Of a stretch of DNA of 64,000 bases, positions 36,031 through 43,998 are shown piece by piece. A program made the position numbers and the translations under genes. Numbering within the stretch: position 1 is the first letter of the stretch; every line of letters starts with the position of its first letter. Origin of the DNA: Flavobacterium notoginsengisoli. GTDB taxonomy: Bacteria; Bacteroidota; Bacteroidia; Flavobacteriales; Flavobacteriaceae. The DNA is taken from contig NZ_JACHLB010000003.1 of assembly GCF_014207905.1 (NCBI RefSeq), forward strand, positions 372,001 to 436,000. Reading direction: 5' to 3'. The notes beneath the pieces are model-generated. The model worked only from the letters and a program-made list of their open reading frames with translations, was not told the DNA's origin and did no database searches.

Positions 36031-36411
36031 TTAAGCAGAGTACTCCTTAAATTCTTTGAATTCCTTTGGCGTTTTCCCAAAATACTTTTTAAACGAGCGT
36101 CCGAAGTATTTTGGATCATTATATCCACACTCAAAACTGATCTCAGATATGTTCAATCGTTTGGTTTTTAATAAAACCTCAGCCTTTTGCAAACGAAGTG
36201 ACATTAAAATATCTGAAGGAGATTGGTTTAAAGTTTCTTTGAATATGCGGTAACATTTTACGCGCGAAATGCCCAATTCTTCTCCTAGCATTTCGACATT
36301 AAAAGATGGATTCTGAAGTTGATCCTTTATAATTTCTAAAGCTCTTCTTAAAAGTCTTTCATTCGCCGTTACGTGTTCGCTGTCTTCTGTTAGAATCTCA
36401 AATATTTTCTC
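36031..36411 (-). pseudogene. AraC-type DNA-binding domain cut off from the hybrid regulator by an in-frame TAG
   Basis: Directly after the TAG at 36414-36412, in the same frame, the sequence continues with 126 codons typical of a hybrid regulator's C-terminus. They encode the linker EHVTANERLLRRALEII, NPSFNVEMLGEELGISRVK (first helix-turn-helix) and ISFECGYNDPKYFGRSFKKY (second), ending with FGKTPKEF. The only in-frame ATG (36291) would start inside the first helix-turn-helix and cut it. So this domain is made only by read-through, by an unusual start, or not at all. The TAG is followed by GAG, forming an AGGAG Shine-Dalgarno-like string. Codon use and conservation appear intact, so the break looks recent or programmed. 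Confidence 0.75.
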
Positions 36412-39400
36412 CTAAATTTTATGCTCTCTCAGCGGTTCAATATTTTGATTGATTAGACTATCGATTTTTTTTCTAACGAATGACGCACTGGCAGGAAGCT
36501 GTATATGAGTTTCGATACCCATTTCTAATAATTGTTCGTTCAATTCGTAATTGATATCTTCAGAAATATAAATCATTGGTATTCTGATATTCGAATTGTC
36601 TCTATTTGATTTTAAAAAGTCAATTAGTTTTTTAGAAAATTCGGTTTGATATAAAACCAAAGCCGAAATATCGATTTGTTTCATTACCGCATTTAAATTG
36701 GAAACCGAATTCTCAAAAATCAAATTGAAATTTTCGCTGTCCAAAACCTGACTTGCAGCAGGATTATTGTATGAATCTCCAAAAACTAACAAACATTTTT
36801 TATCAGTTGCAAATTGATCTGGATAATTGAAATTTTTCCATGAAATTGTTTCTTTGAACTGAGTATCAGGATTTACATTTTCTATCGGAATACGTAGCAT
36901 TATCCTAAAATCTTCTTCTGAAAACGGAATTAACTCTGCTTCCAAATCCTGCAGTAATACTTGAAGGGCTTTAAAATATGGACTGTAATGAGAAATATTG
37001 TACCAATTATCCTTTAAAATAATACTGTCCGAAACGGCTTTAATTTCGATACAATTCTGTTCGTAAATAATGGCGATATTTAGGTTGCTATCTTTATCTG
37101 AATATTTGCTCAAATCGTTAAAAAGATATTGCATTGCCAATTTTAAACGTAAAACATCTACAGACGCAAAACAATCAGAATTATCAATTTCGCAATTAAA
37201 ATTCACTTCATTTTGCTGCAATTCTTTCTTCAATTTTTCGACATTATTTCTAAAAACAGGAAATAGACTTGTCGCTGATTTTTTTATTGGTCCAAGGTCT
37301 TTTACATGTTCGAGGTAGTTCCATTCTGAAATAAGTTTTACTAATTTACCAGATTGAACAATTAAATCACGATGTATTTCTGTATCCTTTTTAAATGCAT
37401 TGGAAATCTTAATTATTCTAGAAATGGGTTCTTGAAACTCCGCAAGCATGAAGGTTTTAAACTTTTCTATTTCAAAATTTTCCTTTTTTAAATTACTATG
37501 AAGAATCAGCAGTTTTTCTTTTTGTTCTAGAATTTTTTTATTCTTTTCGTCCAATTCTTCATTAACCGCTTCCATTTCCTTTTTCTGATTTTCGATAACG
37601 GCAGTTCTTGTCGCTACAAGTTCTTCCAGATATTTTTGCTGCGCTAGAGAGGCTTTATTTTTAACATAAACCACTATAATACAAACAAGAAGAATAAATC
37701 CTGAAAGCAGTATGTAAAACAAAATCGATTCGTAAAAAGCTTTTCCTATATGAAGAGAAAACAGGACCGGTTCTGGTTTTCCATTTTTTCCTTGTTTAAC
37801 GAAAAAATTGTACTCGCCTGAAGAAAGATTCGAATATTCTATCTTATTATTGGAAGGCAAAGGAATCCAATTTTCATCCCGTCCTTCCAATTTATAATAA
37901 ATGGCAGCTTTATTATTTCGAGGAAAAAGAATCGGAATTACTTCTATTTCTAATCTATTATTACTAAAACTTTTTTCAATTGATGCTTTCGAATTTTCAA
38001 CACCATCAATTTTCAATTTTATTTTTGCTTTTGAATTACTAGCATAAATAGTTGCTGGATTAAAATAATTAAGACCTTCTACACCTCCAAAAAACAAATT
38101 CCCTTTAGAATCCTGATAATATGCACCTTCTGAAAATTCTGGTGCTTGCCACCCATAATCTGGATTGTAGGACTTAACACTGTAGTTTTTCTTATCAATA
38201 GAAGCAATTCCTTTTGTCGTGCTAACCCAAACTTTATTACCAGTATCAATCAGTCCGTACACCATATGACTTGGCAATCCTTCTACCTCTGTAATGTTTC
38301 TTATAACACCATTTTTTTTATTAAAAACTGTTACGCCACCAAGAGACGCAATCCAATAATTATCTAACTCTTTATCGACAAAAACAGAATAAATACTATT
38401 GCCTAAAATTCCATTTTTTGTGGAGATTTTTTTTAAAGCATTAGTTTTTAAATTAAAAACAACAACACCACTATTTTCAGTTGAAAGTATCAGGTTTTGA
38501 TTGTCTTTTTTGACATTCCTAATATGAAACTTGCTTAGTAATTCCTGTCCTTTAAATTTTTCAAACTTTCCTGTTACCAAGTTAAATTTAGCTAAACCAC
38601 CCCAGCATCCCATCCATAATTGTTTGTTTTGATCTTCAATTATAGAATAACATCTTTTAATAGAAGCTCCCTCACTGTTTGCTGTCTCATAGCTCGTGCA
38701 TTTATTACCAGAAATCCTTAGAATTCCACCGTAAGTTCCTGCCCATATATTGCCATCACTTGATGTAAACAGACTTCTAACACGTTCCCAATCAGGATGT
38801 GAAGATGCTTTTGCAATTTTAAATTTTTCAAAAACTTGGCTTTTATCATTATAACAGTAAAGTCCTCTTGTGTAATATCCCAACCAGATTTTTCCTGTAT
38901 TATCTTTAGTAATAGCTCTAATTGTTTCATCTGGAAGATTTGGCTCTTTTAAAGGATGGGGAACAATTGAATTTATTTTTTCAGAACCACTAAAAGCCAT
39001 ACTTAAACCTCCGTCTTTTTGTCCTAACCAAACATTCCCAAAATCATCAAGATGAAGCGCTTCTATTTCGTTGTTTTTAAATGAATAAGGCGCATATAAA
39101 TCGGCTGTAAGGTGTTCTATTTTATTTTCGTTTGTAATAATGTACAATCCATTTTCACGGGTTGCAAACCAGATATTTCCCGATTTATCTCTTAGAATGT
39201 CATTTATTTGAAGTTTAGGATAATTCTGAAGCAGTATGTTTTTTAAATTTGCGAAATTTGTTTTTCTGACATTATTTACAGCGGTTTCTACAAAAGAATT
39301 GTTTTTGTATTCGAAATACTTTTTTTCAGTTTCGACCACAATATTACCTTTTTGAGATAGATAGAGATTTTTTGGTGGCGTTTTAAACTCAAATTCCTTA

Positions 39401-39729
39401 AACTCTTCATTACCAATATAACAGTTTATATCACCTTCTTTAGTCATAATCCAGATTTTTCCAGATTTATCTTTTTTTAACTTGGTAATATAATTGCTCG
39501 AAATGCTTTTAAGATTATTAAAATTATTTTTAAAAATCTTAAAATTATAACCATCAAAATAGTTGAGTCCGTCCCAAGTTGCAATCCACAGTCCTCCATC
39601 ATTATCACTTTCTATATCCACTACAGAATTGTTGGATAATCCTTGATTGGTTGTAAAGTTTTCGAATTTTATTTGTTGTCCAAATGAATATTGTGTAAAA
39701 AGAAATAATAATAGTATTGCCCTAGTCAT
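36412..39729 (-). CDS. Propeller-type hybrid two-component regulator with degenerate kinase and receiver domains, truncated by TAG
   Basis: A 1105-residue protein from the ATG at 39729; a TTG at 39750 also opens the frame but lies at the predicted promoter. After a signal peptide (to about YSFGQ) come two-component-regulator propeller repeats (about 20-575, e.g. LWIATWDGLNYFDG, IWFATRENGLYII, IWAGTYGGILRI). A Y_Y_Y-type domain follows (about 580-655), then a membrane helix (about 667-690) and a coiled coil. The kinase H-box reads FMLAEFQEPIS, with Ala where His is expected, and no DxGxG or GxGxG boxes are visible. The receiver (about 977-1105) has Tyr at the phospho-Asp position (LVLYQTEF) and lacks the conserved Lys (HIQLPAS). 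The in-frame TAG then separates it from the AraC domain. It is presumably the regulator of the third SusCD locus. Confidence 0.85.
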   Translation of the reverse strand: MTRAILLLFLFTQYSFGQQIKFENFTTNQGLSNNSVVDIESDNDGGLWIATWDGLNYFDGYNFKIFKNNFNNLKSISSNYITKLKKDKSGKIWIMTKEGDINCYIGNEEFKEFEFKTPPKNLYLSQKGNIVVETEKKYFEYKNNSFVETAVNNVRKTNFANLKNILLQNYPKLQINDILRDKSGNIWFATRENGLYIITNENKIEHLTADLYAPYSFKNNEIEALHLDDFGNVWLGQKDGGLSMAFSGSEKINSIVPHPLKEPNLPDETIRAITKDNTGKIWLGYYTRGLYCYNDKSQVFEKFKIAKASSHPDWERVRSLFTSSDGNIWAGTYGGILRISGNKCTSYETANSEGASIKRCYSIIEDQNKQLWMGCWGGLAKFNLVTGKFEKFKGQELLSKFHIRNVKKDNQNLILSTENSGVVVFNLKTNALKKISTKNGILGNSIYSVFVDKELDNYWIASLGGVTVFNKKNGVIRNITEVEGLPSHMVYGLIDTGNKVWVSTTKGIASIDKKNYSVKSYNPDYGWQAPEFSEGAYYQDSKGNLFFGGVEGLNYFNPATIYASNSKAKIKLKIDGVENSKASIEKSFSNNRLEIEVIPILFPRNNKAAIYYKLEGRDENWIPLPSNNKIEYSNLSSGEYNFFVKQGKNGKPEPVLFSLHIGKAFYESILFYILLSGFILLVCIIVVYVKNKASLAQQKYLEELVATRTAVIENQKKEMEAVNEELDEKNKKILEQKEKLLILHSNLKKENFEIEKFKTFMLAEFQEPISRIIKISNAFKKDTEIHRDLIVQSGKLVKLISEWNYLEHVKDLGPIKKSATSLFPVFRNNVEKLKKELQQNEVNFNCEIDNSDCFASVDVLRLKLAMQYLFNDLSKYSDKDSNLNIAIIYEQNCIEIKAVSDSIILKDNWYNISHYSPYFKALQVLLQDLEAELIPFSEEDFRIMLRIPIENVNPDTQFKETISWKNFNYPDQFATDKKCLLVFGDSYNNPAASQVLDSENFNLIFENSVSNLNAVMKQIDISALVLYQTEFSKKLIDFLKSNRDNSNIRIPMIYISEDINYELNEQLLEMGIETHIQLPASASFVRKKIDSLINQNIEPLREHKI

Positions 39730-39747
39730 TGCGTGTAATTTAACTCG

Positions 39748-39755
39748 CAAGTATA
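39748..39755 (-). promoter_or_regulatory. Candidate -7 element of the propeller regulator gene
   Basis: TATACTTG on the minus strand is one base from TAnnTTTG and lies 18 bp upstream of the ATG at 39729. Two CGCAAGT direct repeats (39746-39752 and 39760-39766) overlap it. Confidence 0.4.
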
Positions 39756-39950
39756 CAATCGCAAGTTAACTTAAACATAAATTGTATGTTAAATTAAAAA
39801 ACGGTCCAAATGCAAACTGAGTAACTCAGAAAGCAAATTCAACAGAAAAATTTAACAAGTTTTAGAAATATTAAAATTTATTAAACAAAAGAAAACACAT
39901 CATAATCTTATCTTAATGACCGTAATACTCTCATTTCTTGAGTTATTTCG

Positions 39951-39958
39951 TATATTTG
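39951..39958 (+). promoter_or_regulatory. Candidate -7 element of the membrane histidine kinase gene
   Basis: TATATTTG fits TAnnTTTG and lies 31 bp before the ATG. No TTG at the expected -33 spacing is obvious. Confidence 0.45.
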
Positions 39959-39989
39959 CGAATTAGATTTCAAAAAGCAAAAGTCAATA

Positions 39990-41360
39990 ATGTTCCAACT
40001 TTTCCCTGTAGACCCCAAAACCATTTTTCTACTTTATTTCTGGGGTAATTTTTTTACTTGCATTTTAATTTTTAGCTACTCCTTTTCTTACGCTACAAGC
40101 GACAACAAAAAAATATTAAAAATTTTCGGCTTGGGTAAATTAATATTAACCGTAGCATGGATATTTGCCCTTTTGCGAAATATTATTAGCGATTTCACTT
40201 CGATTAATATCGCCAACTCTATGATTCTTGTTGCTTGTTGTCTTGAAACAATTGCTATGCTGGCACTCATCAAGACAAAAGCTAAGAGACAGTTTAACTT
40301 ACAAATCGCTATAACCATTATTACTATTTTAGCTTTCAATATCGGGACTTTTCTCGGAGCCGATATGAATTCACGTGTTGTAATTGCTGGTATTGCAGTT
40401 TTTGCCATCTATTTAATTCCAACTATTCTGTATCTAACAGAAAAGGACAAAGGCTTTTTTAAGACCTTCTACGTTCTATGCTATGGCGGATTTGAAGTTT
40501 TAATTTTAATAAGAACCATTTACAGATATCTATATCCAGAGGACAAAGTTATTTCTTATGGCACTTTAGACAGTTTGTACAGTATTTGTCTGTTTTTGCT
40601 GTCACTTATCGGAATCGTAGGTTTTTTACTTTTGGTGAAAGAAAAACAAGATCAAAAAATTCAGAAGCTTCTAGACGATAAAAATCAGTTTTTTTCAATT
40701 ATATCGCATGATTTAAGAGGACCGTTAGGATCGTCTGTTTCACTTTCTGAGCTTTTTCTAGAAAATATTGAAGATTATTCTAGAGAAGAAATTAGAGAAA
40801 TTTCGGAGATGCAGCATGAGTCTAATAAAAACATTTACAAGTTGTTAGAAAATTTATTAGAATGGTCGCGCGTACAAACGGGCATGATTACTTTTTCTCC
40901 CAAAAGATTAACACTGAATACCTTAATCAAAGAAAATCTGGAATTAAGTAAAAATGCTGCATTAAACAAAAACATAAAACTAATCTTTGAATCAACCGAT
41001 CAAATTGATGCCGAAGTAGATAAAAATATGATTGGAACTATTTTGCGAAATTTACTCAGCAACGCCATTAAATTTACAGAAAAAAATGGTGAAATTAAAA
41101 TCAAACTACTGAAAGCAAACCAACAAGCAAAATTTTCTATTACAGATAACGGAATTGGAGTTCCCGATTCTATCAAAGAGAATTTGTTTAGAATTAATGA
41201 GAAAGTGACACAAAAAGGCACCGAAAATGAAACTGGAAGCGGTTTAGGATTGCTTCTTTGCAGTGAATTTATTAAAATTCATAACGGTAAAATCTGGGTT
41301 GAAAGTGAAGCTGGAGAAGGCAGTACTTTCAAATTTACGTTGCCACTTGAAAATATCTAA
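39990..41360 (+). CDS. Membrane-bound sensor histidine kinase
   Basis: A 456-residue protein. The first 215 residues contain about seven hydrophobic segments with short loops and no large periplasmic domain, suggesting sensing within or near the membrane. The kinase core is complete: FFSIISHDLRGPLG (His240), N-box NLLSNAIKFT, G1 DNGIGVPD, G2 GSGLGLLL. There is no attached receiver and no response-regulator gene beside it, so it is an orphan kinase whose partner is encoded elsewhere. It is divergent from the propeller regulator gene (260 bp between starts) and ends at a strong terminator shared with the convergent SIMPL gene. The signal sensed cannot be read from sequence. Confidence 0.9.
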   Translation: MFQLFPVDPKTIFLLYFWGNFFTCILIFSYSFSYATSDNKKILKIFGLGKLILTVAWIFALLRNIISDFTSINIANSMILVACCLETIAMLALIKTKAKRQFNLQIAITIITILAFNIGTFLGADMNSRVVIAGIAVFAIYLIPTILYLTEKDKGFFKTFYVLCYGGFEVLILIRTIYRYLYPEDKVISYGTLDSLYSICLFLLSLIGIVGFLLLVKEKQDQKIQKLLDDKNQFFSIISHDLRGPLGSSVSLSELFLENIEDYSREEIREISEMQHESNKNIYKLLENLLEWSRVQTGMITFSPKRLTLNTLIKENLELSKNAALNKNIKLIFESTDQIDAEVDKNMIGTILRNLLSNAIKFTEKNGEIKIKLLKANQQAKFSITDNGIGVPDSIKENLFRINEKVTQKGTENETGSGLGLLLCSEFIKIHNGKIWVESEAGEGSTFKFTLPLENI

Positions 41361-41362
41361 AA

Positions 41363-41403
41363 AAAAATCCAAATTCCAGTTTTAAATTGGAATTTGGATT
41401 TTT
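41363..41403. terminator. Bidirectional intrinsic terminator between kinase and SIMPL genes
   Basis: A long stem built on AATCCAAATTCCA / TGGAATTTGGATT with A-runs before and T-runs after. It begins 3 bp after the kinase stop and lies 23 bp from the SIMPL stop on the other strand. Confidence 0.88.
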
Positions 41404-41425
41404 AAATATTGGAATTTTATTTCGT

Positions 41426-42115
41426 TTATTCTAATACAAAACTTACGCTAACATTTGCCGTAATTTCGATTTCGCCAATAGCTAAAGTTTCATTAGAAGC
41501 TCCCATTGAATCGGCTTCTTTCATTCTCATCGCAGCATAAACTGGTTGTGGATGATACACCTGAGTGTTATCAGAAATTGTAAAAGCTTTACCAACTTTT
41601 TGTCCTAAAACCGAAACGTAATCTTCTGCTTTTGCTTTAGCGTCTTTCATTGCTAATTTTCTAGCTTCAACCTGCAATTGCGTTTCTTTTGAAGATTCAA
41701 AAGTTACTCGGTCGATTCGGTTAATTCCTTGCTGAACCAAACCTTCCATCAATTCGTCGTATTTAGACAAATCTTTAACTACGATTTCTACCGTTTGAGT
41801 AGCATTATAAGAAGTTTTCTTTTTCTCATAATCATACTGCGGATTAAGAGCAACTTGTTTAGTTTTGAAATTTGCTGTTGGAATATTCATTTTTTTGATG
41901 AATTTTAAAACAGCATCCATCTTTTCGTCGTTTTGTTTTTTAACGTCTTTAGCATTATTCCCTTTTGTTTCAACCGTAGCTGAAATACAAACTTGATCAG
42001 GTGTTACTTTTACTTTTCCTTCCCCATTTACATTGATTAGAGGTATTTGTTTGATTTCCTGGCCGTAAGACATAGTCATAAACATGATTGTTAAAAATAA
42101 TACTAGTTTTTTCAT
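41426..42115 (-). CDS. SIMPL-domain (DUF541) periplasmic protein
   Basis: A 229-residue protein with a signal peptide (to about MSYGQ), followed by a SIMPL domain across nearly the whole mature chain. Typical segments are INVNGEGKVKVTPDQVCISATVETKG, split here by family convention into the VxGxGxVxVxPD block. MDAVLKFIKKMNI and ARKLAMKDAKAKAEDYVSVLGQKVGK also fit. SIMPL proteins form oligomeric rings in E. coli (YggE) and have loosely defined stress-related roles in other bacteria. No catalytic residues are known. It is a single gene between the rhomboid gene (52 bp upstream, same strand) and the convergent kinase. It could be co-transcribed with the rhomboid gene. The biochemical role is unknown. 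Confidence 0.85.
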   Translation of the reverse strand: MKKLVLFLTIMFMTMSYGQEIKQIPLINVNGEGKVKVTPDQVCISATVETKGNNAKDVKKQNDEKMDAVLKFIKKMNIPTANFKTKQVALNPQYDYEKKKTSYNATQTVEIVVKDLSKYDELMEGLVQQGINRIDRVTFESSKETQLQVEARKLAMKDAKAKAEDYVSVLGQKVGKAFTISDNTQVYHPQPVYAAMRMKEADSMGASNETLAIGEIEITANVSVSFVLE

Positions 42116-42167
42116 TTTTGTTAAATTTTAATATTTGATTAAAGCTTTTCAAAAGTTGTGCCAAGCA

Positions 42168-42806
42168 TTATAATTTCCCCAATTTTGCCATTCCAAAAAG
42201 TATGATAATTGGTATAGCCAGTAAAATAACCATTAAAGTATTATCTGTAAATAACGAAGGTTCTTTTATCAAAGTAATCAAATAACCGCCTATAGCACCG
42301 CCAAAATGCGCTGTGTGCCCAATATTGTCATTTTTAGCGCGCATTCCGTAAATCGAGTATAATAAATACACAATACCAAAAATATATGCTGGCATCGGAA
42401 TGACAAAAAATACGCCTAGCATCATATTAGGCTGTAGCAATATTGCCGAATACAAAACTCCCGTAACAGCACCAGATGCTCCAACGGCACGATAGCTGTA
42501 ATCGTTTTTATGAAACATCATCGTAAGAAGATTTCCAAAAATTAAACTCCCAAAATAAATCAGAATAAAAGAAAATGTTCCTAGCCACGATAAGACAACC
42601 GGAGCAAAGAAATAAAGTGTCAGCATATTAAAGATTAAATGCATCATATCAACATGCAAAAACCCAGAAGACAACATTCTAATCTGCTCTCCCGAACGAA
42701 TGCTTCCTACGTGAAATTCGTACTTTCTAAAAAAAGAAAGATCATTAAAACCTTTGTAACTAATAACAGCGTTGGCAACTATAATCCCTGCTAAAAAAAT
42801 ATTCAT
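42168..42806 (-). CDS. Rhomboid-family intramembrane serine protease
   Basis: A 212-residue protein with about six membrane helices. Rhomboid features are the HLIFNM motif after the first helix (His56, Asn60), the nucleophile Ser111 in GASGAVTG and the catalytic His167 in GHTAHFGGAIGG. It cleaves transmembrane segments of membrane proteins in the inner membrane. Length is typical of the compact six-helix bacterial form, with no extra cytosolic domain. It is encoded directly upstream of the SIMPL gene on the same strand and divergently from the acyltransferase gene. Its substrate is not indicated by the neighbours. Confidence 0.92.
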   Translation of the reverse strand: MNIFLAGIIVANAVISYKGFNDLSFFRKYEFHVGSIRSGEQIRMLSSGFLHVDMMHLIFNMLTLYFFAPVVLSWLGTFSFILIYFGSLIFGNLLTMMFHKNDYSYRAVGASGAVTGVLYSAILLQPNMMLGVFFVIPMPAYIFGIVYLLYSIYGMRAKNDNIGHTAHFGGAIGGYLITLIKEPSLFTDNTLMVILLAIPIIILFGMAKLGKL

Positions 42807-42896
42807 AAATAATTATTATTGTGAATGGTAAATATAATCATTCTTAAAGATAAGTTAGCATCAAACCAAAATATCGAAGATTAATCATTTTTAATT

Positions 42897-42904
42897 TATC
42901 TTTG
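42897..42904 (+). promoter_or_regulatory. Candidate -7 promoter element of the acyltransferase gene
   Basis: TATCTTTG matches TAnnTTTG exactly, 14 bp before the ATG at 42919. The upstream -33 position is T-rich but lacks a clear TTG. Confidence 0.5.
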
Positions 42905-42918
42905 TAAAAAAAAGCTAC

Positions 42919-43791
42919 ATGCAGTTTCTCGTTTATATTTTAGCCTATCCTTTACTTTGGCTTATCTCTATATTACCTTTTCCTATTTTTTACCTGTTTT
43001 CAGATTTTGTATATTTTCTAATTTACAGAGTTATCGGATATCGTAAAAAAGTAGTTCGCGAAAATTTAGCACTTGCTCTGCCTCATTTAAACGATGCTGA
43101 AAGAAAAGACGTAGAAAAGAAATTCTACCGCCATATGTGCGATATGTTTCTAGAAATGGTAAAAACGATGAGCATGTCTCCAGAAGAAATGGAAAGAAGA
43201 TTTCATGTTACCAATATTGATCTAGTTCTGGATTATGCAAAAAAAGGGAAAAGCGTAATTCTTGTAGCTTCTCATTATGCAAGTTACGAATGGCTTCTAA
43301 CGATAAATCCTAAACTTGGATTTCAAGGAGTTGCGGTTTATAAAAAACTTGCCAATCCATATTTTGATAAATTGGTTCGAAAAATCCGTTCAAAATACAA
43401 TACAGAAATGATCGAAACCAGAAAAGCCATTCCAACAATGGCGCAAAATCAGCGTAATGGAGTTTTGGCTATGTATGGTTTAGCAAGTGATCAATCTCCA
43501 AAATTGGATCGAATTTTCCACTCTATGAAATTTATGGGAGTTGAAGTTCCTGTGCATACTGGAGCCGAAATGCTGGCAAAAAAATACGATTTAGCTGTTA
43601 TTATGGTTAAAGTAAAAAAGGTTAAAAGAGGATTTTATGAAGCTACATTTCTTTCGCTTGCAGATAATCCTAAAGATTTTCCTGATTTCGAAATTACTGA
43701 AATGTATTTAAAAGAAGTCGAAAAACAGATTTTAGAAGTGCCCGAATTCTATTTATGGACACATAAAAGATGGAAACACCGCGTTAAATAA
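42919..43791 (+). CDS. LpxL/HtrB-family lipid A late acyltransferase
   Basis: A 290-residue protein with an N-terminal membrane anchor (about 1-38) and the HX4E acyltransferase motif at His119-Glu124 (SHYASYEW). Further family segments are the YRKKVVRENL start, GLASDQSPKLDR in the middle and LWTHKRWKHR at the end. These enzymes add secondary acyl chains to lipid A at the cytoplasmic face of the inner membrane. The size matches the shorter Bacteroidota members. It is a single-gene unit with its own -7 element and an intrinsic terminator. Ornithine- or glycine-lipid acyltransferases share the fold, but the motif set favours LpxL. Confidence 0.88.
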   Translation: MQFLVYILAYPLLWLISILPFPIFYLFSDFVYFLIYRVIGYRKKVVRENLALALPHLNDAERKDVEKKFYRHMCDMFLEMVKTMSMSPEEMERRFHVTNIDLVLDYAKKGKSVILVASHYASYEWLLTINPKLGFQGVAVYKKLANPYFDKLVRKIRSKYNTEMIETRKAIPTMAQNQRNGVLAMYGLASDQSPKLDRIFHSMKFMGVEVPVHTGAEMLAKKYDLAVIMVKVKKVKRGFYEATFLSLADNPKDFPDFEITEMYLKEVEKQILEVPEFYLWTHKRWKHRVK

Positions 43792-43810
43792 TACTCAAAA
43801 TATCAATGTC

Positions 43811-43848
43811 AAAAATCCGAAAAGTTATCTTTTGCTTTTCGGATTTTT
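43811..43848 (+). terminator. Rho-independent terminator of the acyltransferase gene
   Basis: A 14-bp perfect stem, AAAAATCCGAAAAG / CTTTTCGGATTTTT, with a 10-nt loop, 20 bp after the stop. Confidence 0.9.
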
Positions 43849-43998
43849 CTTTTGAATGTGGCGCAATTCTTCAATTTAAGCGCTATAAAGAAGATTTGAT
43901 GTGTTTTTGTAATGATTTTTTTGAATGGATAAAAAAAGGAAACAATTTAAATTTGACATTCTCTAATTATCTAAAAAAAACCAAAAAAATCATTAACC

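Noticed and set aside
36412..36414. TAG read as pyrrolysine
   Set aside because: No pyrrolysine genes are seen and Bacteroidota are not known to use it here. A nonsense mutation, error or read-through is simpler.
39730..39750. TTG start of the propeller regulator at 39750
   Set aside because: It overlaps the predicted -7 element (39748-39755). The ATG at 39729 gives a clean signal peptide.
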